Shown: positions 7,121-12,411 of the stretch, piece after piece
Position numbering within the stretch: the stretch's first letter is position 1
How the letters are laid out: every line of letters starts with the position of its first letter
Origin: an uncultured Spartobacteria bacterium
GTDB lineage: Bacteria > Verrucomicrobiota > Verrucomicrobiia > Chthoniobacterales > UBA6821
Assembly (NCBI GenBank): GCA_903831635.1
Contig: CAIKYN010000211.1
Coordinates: forward strand, 1-23,007
Length of the DNA: 23,007 nt
Direction: 5' to 3'
Notes under the pieces: model-generated
What the model saw: only the letters and a program-made list of their open reading frames with translations
Databases searched by the model: none
Told to the model about the DNA's origin: nothing
Translations under genes and position numbers: made by a program

Positions 7121-9046
7121 ATGAAAAAAACCTCCCTTGTCTACACACTGACGGCTCTTGCCTCCACGCTGGTTCCAGCGTTTGCATCGCTCACAACCCC
7201 ACCCAAGGCAAACACTATTTCTTCAGTATCTCCTGCAACGGGTACGAGGGTCTACTCCTCAACTCCGATTTCACTTTCTGCTACGGCAACGGATGGTGGC
7301 ACGGTTCTCTTCCAACCAGTCGATTCGTCCGTAGGAACCATCAGCGGCACCGCACTCACTCTTAATGGAGCTGCCGGGACCATTAAAATCGTAGCCTACG
7401 AATCCGCTCCAGCCTCTGGTTATGCTGCAGCTAAACCTGTTACCAATACACTCACCGTTGCCCAACTCTCCAATTCCATCACCTTTAGTAATCCGAAAGG
7501 CACGAACAATTACACATCATCCATCCCTCTTACTGCATCGGTGACAGATGGTGGTACGATTACCTTTTCGGGTAGTTCGAGCGTCGGAAGCGTTTCGGGA
7601 AATACTCTAACTCTCAACGGAACACCCGGAACGATCAGTATCGTCGCCACAGAAGCCTCCCCAACTACCGGTTATGCAACTCCCAAAGCTGTGACCAACA
7701 CCATCACGATCAAGCAGCTCTCCAACGCCATAACCTTCACAACCCCCAAGGGTACCAATAATTACGCTTCTTCCTTCACACTTAGCGCAACAGCTTTGGA
7801 TGGCGGAACTGTCACCTTCTCAGGTAACAACCCTACTGTCGGTACAGTCTCTGGAAATACATTCACTCCCACTGGTGCAGGCGGCACCATCAGCATCGTG
7901 GCCACGGAAGCTTCCCCTGTTACTGGTTATGCAGCTCCCAAGAATGTGACCAACACCATCACGATCAAACAGCTTTCAAACTCGATCACGACAAGCGTCC
8001 CTGCATCAGTAACTTACTCCTCATCTCCTACTTCACTCAGCGGAACCGCCACGGATGGTGGTTCGGTCACCTTCTCACTGACGAACAGCCCGATTGCCTC
8101 GATCTCTGGAAATCAACTTTCATTAAAAGGACCAGCAGGAACCATCAAAGTTATGGCGCAGGAAGCATCTCCATTAACTGGATACGCTCGTCCTGCAGCT
8201 GTCACCAATACAATTGTCGTTAGCCAACTTTCCAATTCCATCGCTTGGAGTTCACCCTCCAGCGGCGCGACCGTAAGCAGAACTGCCCCAGTATCGCTTT
8301 CGGCATCCGCCACGGATAACGGTAGTATTACCTACTCTATTGCAACTGCCGATGTGTCCAAGGGTACCCTTTCTGGATCTACCCTCACGCTCAAAACCAA
8401 CAGCACGGGAACAATCCATCTTATTGCTTCAGAGGCAACTGCAGCTACTGGCTACGCAAAGGCCGTGTCAGTCACAAATGCAGTTACCATTTCCACGAAT
8501 GCAACGACATCACCAACCATCAGTCCAGTCAGCATCTCTTCACAGACTTATTCCACAAATGCCACCGTGACCGTATCACCAATATCGAGTTCACCAGGAG
8601 CAATTACACTCTCCGTGAGTGGACCTGCAACAGTTTCGGGAACCACTGTAACATTGACCGGTGGAGGCATTGTGACTGTTTCTGCCACTCAGGCAGCCAG
8701 TGGGAATTACACTGCTGTTACTGTACCCGTGCAGGTAGCGAGCTTCACTGTAAACAAGGGATCACAGACCATCACCTTCCCTGCACTCTCTTATCCTGGA
8801 TCGATTACGCTTGGCTCATCAATCAGTGTCCCCCAGCCAACCTCCTCATCGGGATTAAGTGTTTCTCTCGCAGCCACTGGAGCAGCTTATGCGAATAATC
8901 AGCTGACCATTAATGCAGGCGGAACAGTCACCATCACAGCAACACAGGCAGGTAATGCAAACTTTAATGCTGCAAGCCCTGTTTCACACCAATTCAGCGT
9001 AAACAGCAAGGGAGGAGGAGAATACTCCTTCAGCCCGCTAAATTAA
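7121..9046 (+). CDS. Secreted Ig-like repeat protein
   Basis: This is a 641-residue exported protein of unknown role, almost entirely made of beta-sandwich repeats. The start at 7121 was chosen because it gives a classic signal peptide (MKKTSLVYTLTALASTLVPAFAS). The frame stays open to an ATG at 7076, which would add a polar acidic leader in front. After the signal come five tandem units of 84-87 residues, each ending in a VTNT-I-x(3)-QLS-like linker, then two shorter MBG-like units with the familiar QTITFP and TQAGNANFNAA signatures. The composition is very rich in Ser, Thr, Gly, Ala and Val, with no Cys in the repeats. The C-terminus (NSKGGGEYSFSPLN) has no PEP-CTERM, LPXTG, autotransporter barrel or T9SS-like domain that I can recognise, so anchoring is unclear. 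It is divergent from the exopolysaccharide operon, which suggests a matrix or surface role (inference). Confidence 0.85.
   Translation: MKKTSLVYTLTALASTLVPAFASLTTPPKANTISSVSPATGTRVYSSTPISLSATATDGGTVLFQPVDSSVGTISGTALTLNGAAGTIKIVAYESAPASGYAAAKPVTNTLTVAQLSNSITFSNPKGTNNYTSSIPLTASVTDGGTITFSGSSSVGSVSGNTLTLNGTPGTISIVATEASPTTGYATPKAVTNTITIKQLSNAITFTTPKGTNNYASSFTLSATALDGGTVTFSGNNPTVGTVSGNTFTPTGAGGTISIVATEASPVTGYAAPKNVTNTITIKQLSNSITTSVPASVTYSSSPTSLSGTATDGGSVTFSLTNSPIASISGNQLSLKGPAGTIKVMAQEASPLTGYARPAAVTNTIVVSQLSNSIAWSSPSSGATVSRTAPVSLSASATDNGSITYSIATADVSKGTLSGSTLTLKTNSTGTIHLIASEATAATGYAKAVSVTNAVTISTNATTSPTISPVSISSQTYSTNATVTVSPISSSPGAITLSVSGPATVSGTTVTLTGGGIVTVSATQAASGNYTAVTVPVQVASFTVNKGSQTITFPALSYPGSITLGSSISVPQPTSSSGLSVSLAATGAAYANNQLTINAGGTVTITATQAGNANFNAASPVSHQFSVNSKGGGEYSFSPLN
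7211..8494 (+). repeat. Five tandem Ig-like coding repeats
   Basis: The units start at an Asn codon at 7211, 7472, 7724, 7979 and 8234, and the last ends at 8494. Unit lengths are 261, 252, 255, 255 and 261 bp, all multiples of three. Each unit carries a T-DGG-x-(V/I)-x-F core, a G-T-(I/V)-SGN-like turn, a GT-I-x-(I/V)-x-A-x-EA-SP-x-TGYA segment and a closing VTNT strand. Units 2 and 3 are closest: a stretch at 7691-7713 recurs identically at 7946-7968, exactly one 255-bp period away. Confidence 0.9.
8495..9001 (+). repeat. Two C-terminal MBG-like Ig repeats
   Basis: These are two diverged units within the secreted repeat protein, about 8495-8758 and 8759-9001. Each has a P-x-(S/T)-x-x-G core and a (G/A)-x-VT(V/I)(S/T)ATQA(A/G)-x-(G/A)N(Y/F) closing motif. 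The second unit opens with GSQTITFPALSYPGS, a hallmark of MBG-type Ig domains in large secreted bacterial proteins. Confidence 0.75.
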
Positions 9047-9074
9047 GTTTTCAAGATAAACTCTAATATAAAAA

Positions 9075-9102
9075 GGCCGCATCTTCGGATGCGGCCTTTT
9101 TT
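9075..9102. terminator. Bidirectional Rho-independent terminator with UUCG loop
   Basis: A perfect 9-bp stem (GGCCGCATC, 9075-9083, pairing with 9088-9096) closes a TTCG tetraloop on a C-G pair. This is an exceptionally stable hairpin. It is followed by six T on the plus strand (9097-9102) and preceded by an A-run (9070-9074) that gives a T-run on the minus strand. It can therefore end the rightward Ig-repeat transcript and the leftward tRNA-Leu transcript. Confidence 0.92.
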
Positions 9103-9170
9103 GTGAGCTGATCACGTTGATTACCTAATCCAATCATCGCGAATGACACTTTTTCGGAGCACTGAAAAAG

Positions 9171-9258
9171 TGGTACCAGCGGTCGGGTTCGAACCGACAC
9201 ATCTTTAGAGGATACCGGATTTTGAGTCCGGCGCGTCTGCCAATTCCGCCACGCTGGC
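9171..9258 (-). tRNA. tRNA-Leu(CAA)
   Basis: The minus strand folds into an 88-nt class II tRNA with an encoded CCA (9173-9171). The acceptor is GCCAGCG paired with CGCTGGT, so position 1-72 is a G-U wobble. The discriminator is A73, as leucine tRNAs require. The D region contains TTGGCAGACGC. The anticodon stem CCGGA/TCCGG closes the loop CTCAAAA, giving anticodon CAA (reads UUG). A long variable arm is present, then the T-arm GTCGG-TTCGAAC-CCGAC. The long variable arm and A73 support leucine identity. Confidence 0.96.
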
Positions 9259-9272
9259 CAATCAACATACAC

Positions 9273-9301
9273 AACCTACACGAGCATATCGGTGAAGCCA
9301 A
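9273..9301 (-). promoter_or_regulatory. Possible promoter of the tRNA-Leu gene
   Basis: On the minus strand TTGGCT (9301-9296) and TAGGTT (9278-9273) are separated by exactly 17 bp. They would place a start about 8 nt before the tRNA 5' end. The match to sigma-70 boxes is only partial (4/6 and 3/6), so this is a weak call. Confidence 0.3.
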
Positions 9302-9303
9302 GT

Positions 9304-9322
9304 GGATCTTGAAATCAGATCC
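9304..9322. repeat. Inverted repeat upstream of tRNA-Leu and rhodanese genes
   Basis: GGATCT and AGATCC form a perfect 6-bp inverted repeat around a 7-nt spacer. It lies in the 136-bp gap between the divergent tRNA-Leu and rhodanese genes. It could be an operator or a weak hairpin. A partial direct repeat, GATC(C)TTGAA, overlaps it. Confidence 0.35.
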
Positions 9323-9394
9323 TTGAATGAGAAAATAAATCGACTACGGGAGGGTGCGCCTTGCAGATTCAAGGTCTCGTGCTAAGTTGCCCAT

Positions 9395-9775
9395 ATGAAA
9401 AAACATTACCTCCTCATCGCTTCCGCTCTTTTCGCCGCGAATGCTTTTGCCGGCACCTTCCCCGACATTAGCCTCAGTGATCTCAAGGCCGATATCGCAA
9501 CCAAGAAGGTCACCATCCTCGATGTCAACGGTCCCGTATCCTTTGCCAACGGGCACATCCCCGGAGCCATCGACTACACGGCTCACACTGCCGATCTGGC
9601 AAAGGTTCTTCCTGCCGACAAGAGCGCTTTAGTTGTAGCCTATTGTGGAAACGAGCACTGTGGGGCGTACGCTCGTGCCGCAGAAGCCGCCTCCAAACTC
9701 GGTTACACCAATGTTCAGCACTTCAAGCCCGGTATCGCAGGCTGGAAGGCTGCCGGGGAACCGACCGATAAGTAG
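9395..9775 (+). CDS. Periplasmic single-domain rhodanese-like sulfurtransferase
   Basis: This 126-residue protein has a clean signal peptide (about 1-19, ending ANAFA). One rhodanese domain follows: ILDVNGPVSFANGHIPGAI (41-59) is the family's first signature, and LVVAYCGNEHCGAYARAA (79-96) holds the active-site loop. Cys84 follows the beta-strand where the persulfide-carrying Cys sits, and a second Cys (Cys89) lies in the same loop, which is less usual. The Arg common after the DV of the first motif is Asn here. The substrate is unknown; sulfane-sulfur transfer or thiol/redox handling in the periplasm is likely. No Shine-Dalgarno is evident. It is convergent with the LysR gene, 8 bp between stops, and shows no clear link with neighbours. 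Confidence 0.88.
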   Translation: MKKHYLLIASALFAANAFAGTFPDISLSDLKADIATKKVTILDVNGPVSFANGHIPGAIDYTAHTADLAKVLPADKSALVVAYCGNEHCGAYARAAEAASKLGYTNVQHFKPGIAGWKAAGEPTDK

Positions 9776-9783
9776 AATCGTCC

Positions 9784-10731
9784 CTACCTGCTGGCACCGG
9801 CAGACTTTTTGAGTCTGCCGCAAACAACCTTCTTTTTCAGGGTTTTTCCAGATTTGTTTCGTGCGGAAAAATTCAGGATTTCCTTAACCAAGGCATTAGG
9901 AAATTGTCTTGATGGAGTGATCGCATAGAAACTCTCCCGAATCTGTTCGATACGGTGAAGCTCCACCAGAGTTCCGTTCTTAAGTTCGTCACGAACGACG
10001 ACACGTGGGACCAGGGTCACTGCATCGGCCTCCCGAGCTAGCAATCGGAGCATCGCCATATCCGAAACTTCAGCCACGATCTGAGGACGGATTCCGAGCT
10101 GACTCATCAAAACCTCAAACCCAGCCCTGATATTGCTCTCCAGACTTGGAAGAACTATACCGACACCGTTGAGAGATTGAGGAAAGCGAAATCTATGATC
10201 ACGCTCATGAGCCACAAGGATCACCTCTTGTTCACTGATCAGGTGGCTTTGAAGTCCCATTTGTGAATCGGGAGGCACCGGCATGTTGGATAGCACCATG
10301 TCGATGGTGTGCGCCTCAAGCATACTGAGAAGATCCCTCAGTGCACCCGTGCGAAGCACCAGTTCGAGATCATTTCTCTTGAGCAGTGGACGCACCAACT
10401 CGAGTTGAAAGTTTCTTGAAAGCGTGGTGACAGCCCCGATACGGAGCATTTGTCTCTGTTTAGGAACACGGTGCTTCAGTGTGTCGTAAAGCTCTTCACC
10501 CGCGCGGAAGATCGTTTCAGCATAGTCAAGAGCAAGATGCCCCGCCTCGGTCAGAATGAGGCGCTTGTTCACTCGTTCAAAGAGCTGCTGCCCCAGGCTT
10601 TCTTCAAGCTGGGCCAATTGGATACTCAATGCCGAGGGGGAGATAGAAAGATGCTTCGCTGCACGGGTAAGGTTTCCTTCCTGGGCGATCGCACGAAAGT
10701 AACGAAGATGATGATAGTTCAGGAAGGGCAT
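9784..10731 (-). CDS. LysR-family transcriptional regulator (NhaR-like), divergent from dabBA
   Basis: This 315-residue protein has an N-terminal winged HTH (about 4-62: YHHLRYFRAIAQEGNLTRAA, then HLSISPSALSIQLAQLEESL and LFERVNKR). A periplasmic-binding-protein-like effector domain follows (about 90-290). The HTH wording is closest to NhaR-type regulators. A Lys/Arg-rich tail of about 25 residues (289-315) extends beyond the usual effector domain. It is divergent from the dabB-dabA operon with a 69-bp spacer, the classic layout in which a LysR protein controls itself and its neighbour. LysR genes next to dab operons are also known in sulfur-oxidising autotrophs. The likely signal is CO2/bicarbonate status, which is inference. 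Confidence 0.9.
   Translation of the reverse strand: MPFLNYHHLRYFRAIAQEGNLTRAAKHLSISPSALSIQLAQLEESLGQQLFERVNKRLILTEAGHLALDYAETIFRAGEELYDTLKHRVPKQRQMLRIGAVTTLSRNFQLELVRPLLKRNDLELVLRTGALRDLLSMLEAHTIDMVLSNMPVPPDSQMGLQSHLISEQEVILVAHERDHRFRFPQSLNGVGIVLPSLESNIRAGFEVLMSQLGIRPQIVAEVSDMAMLRLLAREADAVTLVPRVVVRDELKNGTLVELHRIEQIRESFYAITPSRQFPNALVKEILNFSARNKSGKTLKKKVVCGRLKKSAGASR
9798..9820. other. Hairpin inside the 3' end of the LysR gene
   Basis: A perfect 9-bp stem (9798-9806 with 9812-9820, CGGCAGACT/AGTCTGCCG) surrounds a 5-nt T-rich loop. It lies just after the rhodanese stop, so it may stall or end the rightward rhodanese transcript. The first T-run (around 9832) is too far for a standard intrinsic terminator, and none follows on the minus strand. 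Confidence 0.4.
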
Positions 10732-10745
10732 GAGATTTGTTTTAT

Positions 10746-10751
10746 ATTATA
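10746..10751 (-). promoter_or_regulatory. Consensus -10 box for the LysR gene
   Basis: The minus strand reads TATAAT exactly at 10751-10746, about 15 bp before the LysR ATG. No good -35 exists at 17 bp (AGATGA). This is typical of promoters that rely on, or are repressed by, a bound regulator. The first inverted repeat (10756-10770) falls in the spacer position, which would suit autorepression. Confidence 0.5.
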
Positions 10752-10755
10752 GAAC

Positions 10756-10789
10756 GATCTGTTTTAGATCATCTATTGGATCAAATAGA
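10756..10789. promoter_or_regulatory. Two inverted repeats in the lysR-dabB spacer, probable LysR operator
   Basis: Repeat 1 is GATCT-GTTTT-AGATC (10756-10770), a perfect 5-bp palindrome with a 5-nt spacer. Repeat 2 is TCTATT-GGATCA-AATAGA (10772-10789), a perfect 6-bp palindrome with a 6-nt spacer. LysR proteins usually bind A/T-rich interrupted dyads containing T-N11-A, and repeat 2 contains that spacing (T10772/A10784 and T10777/A10789). The two sites abut within the 69-bp divergent spacer, matching the paired recognition/activation sites of LysR promoters. Confidence 0.55.
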
Positions 10790-10800
10790 AAGAAAAGACT

Positions 10801-12411
10801 ATGTTTTGGGAAATGAGCATTCCTCCACCACTGTCAATCCACCTGGCAGAGATCGCCCCTCTTCTTGTGCTGCTAACACCGATTCCTCTTTTACTGGCAC
10901 TGCTCATCACCAGAAAAGTGGCGAAAAGTCATGCTTGTAAAATGGGACAAGGAATCGCTCTTCTCAGCATCACTTCCCTGCTTCTTGCCCTGATAGACTG
11001 TGCCGCCCTGGCTACGTTTGAAAGGCCCATTCACCATGAATTCGTATCGTGGGGACCGCTTGGCTTGACGGTCTATTTTGATGTCGTCTCCGCGATCATG
11101 CTCCTTCTTGTCAGCTTTCTTGCGATTTCAGTGATTTCTTTTTCAAAGAATTATCTTGGAGGCAATCCCGAGCATGGACGTTTTTTTAAATGGCTCTCGA
11201 TCACCGCGGGAAATGTGCTCCTGCTGGTGATCTCCGGCAATCTGGCTCTTTTTGCCTTGGCATGGGCGGCAGTAAGTCTCTCGCTACACAAGTTGCTCTG
11301 CTTTTATGGCACGAGACACGGGGCTCAACTCGCAGCCCGGAAGAAGTTTCTATTTAGCAGATTGGGTGACCTGGCACTCCTTGTGGCATTTTGGTTCACC
11401 TGGAAAGAATTCGGCACCTTCGATTACGCAAGGCTCTTCGCCATTGCCGAAACGGGATCGAATCACTCGGTGTCTCTGATCGCTCCTCTCCTAGTAGTGG
11501 CCGCCATCATAAAATCAGCCCAGTTCCCATTCCACGGATGGCTGCCTGACACGATGGAAACTCCGACCCCCGTTTCAGCCCTCATGCATGCTGGAATCAT
11601 CAATGCGGGTGGTTTTCTGATCATCCGCCTGAGCCCGCTGATGGCACTTAGTCCCGGTGCTCTCGAGTTACTGGCCGCCGTAGGTGGCTTTACAGCACTC
11701 TTCGGATCGTTGGTCATGATCACCCAGACGAGCGTGAAACGGAGCCTTGCCTTTTCGACCATTGCTCAGATGGGCTTCATGATGCTTCAGTGCGGTCTCG
11801 GCGCATTTGCCCTTGCCCTTCTCCATATCGTGGCTCACTCACTCTATAAGGCACACACATTTCTCTCCTCCGGAAGCGTGATTGAGGAAGCCCGGAATGC
11901 AGGAACTTCTCCTCAAAAGACTTATCTGGGTATCCCTGGAACACTGGGTGCCTTTGGAGTCGCTTTCGCTCTGGTCATTGGTCTCGGACTGATTTCCGGA
12001 AACAGCCTCTGGCATGACTCCGGAAAATTCGGATTGGCACTGATCCTTGGAATCGCAATCGCACAAATGCTTTGGCACTGGTGGTCGACATCACCGAGCA
12101 GGTTTGGGGTACTTTGTGGCCTTCTTGCGGCTTCATCGCTCTGCATCCTCTTCTTCGCCCTGCATGCCTTAACAGAACATCTTGTTGATCATGCTGTGGC
12201 CAAGGCCCCCTCATTCACGATGGCATGGCCGATAGCCATTCTTAGTGCGCTCGCCTTCATGATTCTTGCACTAAGGGCTTTCCTCCCGCCCACATGGGTT
12301 TCAACGCCTCTTGGCCGTGCGCTTTTTGTGCATGCCTACAACGGATTCTACATCAACACGGCAACCAACCGATTCCTCACCACTTTCTGGCCATCAGTTC
12401 ATGGAAAATAA
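10801..12411 (+). CDS. dabB: DabB: NuoL-like proton channel subunit of the DAB inorganic-carbon transporter
   Basis: This 536-residue, highly hydrophobic inner-membrane protein belongs to the proton-antiporter (NuoL/MrpA) superfamily. The core domain includes KSAQFPFHGWLPDTMETPTP (238-257) and SALMHAGIINAGG, with the conserved TM7 Lys at 238. The TM5 Glu of NuoL (in W-E-G-V-G) is replaced by Ala in FALAWAAVSLSLHKLL, as in a non-redox relative. It is shorter than NuoL, lacks the long lateral helix, and no other complex I gene is nearby. It overlaps dabA by 11 bp, so the two are translationally coupled. DabB is thought to let the membrane cation gradient energise DabA for vectorial CO2 hydration. 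An ATG at 10813 is an alternative start; only weak purine-rich sequence precedes either. Confidence 0.92.
   Translation: MFWEMSIPPPLSIHLAEIAPLLVLLTPIPLLLALLITRKVAKSHACKMGQGIALLSITSLLLALIDCAALATFERPIHHEFVSWGPLGLTVYFDVVSAIMLLLVSFLAISVISFSKNYLGGNPEHGRFFKWLSITAGNVLLLVISGNLALFALAWAAVSLSLHKLLCFYGTRHGAQLAARKKFLFSRLGDLALLVAFWFTWKEFGTFDYARLFAIAETGSNHSVSLIAPLLVVAAIIKSAQFPFHGWLPDTMETPTPVSALMHAGIINAGGFLIIRLSPLMALSPGALELLAAVGGFTALFGSLVMITQTSVKRSLAFSTIAQMGFMMLQCGLGAFALALLHIVAHSLYKAHTFLSSGSVIEEARNAGTSPQKTYLGIPGTLGAFGVAFALVIGLGLISGNSLWHDSGKFGLALILGIAIAQMLWHWWSTSPSRFGVLCGLLAASSLCILFFALHALTEHLVDHAVAKAPSFTMAWPIAILSALAFMILALRAFLPPTWVSTPLGRALFVHAYNGFYINTATNRFLTTFWPSVHGK

Noticed and set aside
7211..9001. Periodic repeats considered as a CRISPR array or non-coding satellite
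   Set aside because: Units are about 255 bp, keep one reading frame and differ by protein-level conservation, so they are coding Ig repeats.
8990..9046. PEP-CTERM or LPXTG sorting tail on the Ig-repeat protein
   Set aside because: There is no PEP motif, no C-terminal hydrophobic helix and no basic tail.
9063..9272. Minus-strand open frame with text like WPAWRNWQTRRTQNPV
   Set aside because: It is a false protein read across tRNA-Leu and the terminator; this peptide text is a well-known spurious annotation over leucine tRNAs.
9361..9388. TTGCAG ... TAAGTT promoter for the rhodanese gene
   Set aside because: The -10 matches only 3 of 6, spacing is 16 bp, and it would put the transcript start at the ATG; too weak to list.
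12311..12400. N-terminal extension of DabA from a TTG start
   Set aside because: It would lie 90 bp deep inside dabB in another frame. The ATG at 12401 gives the usual family start and length.
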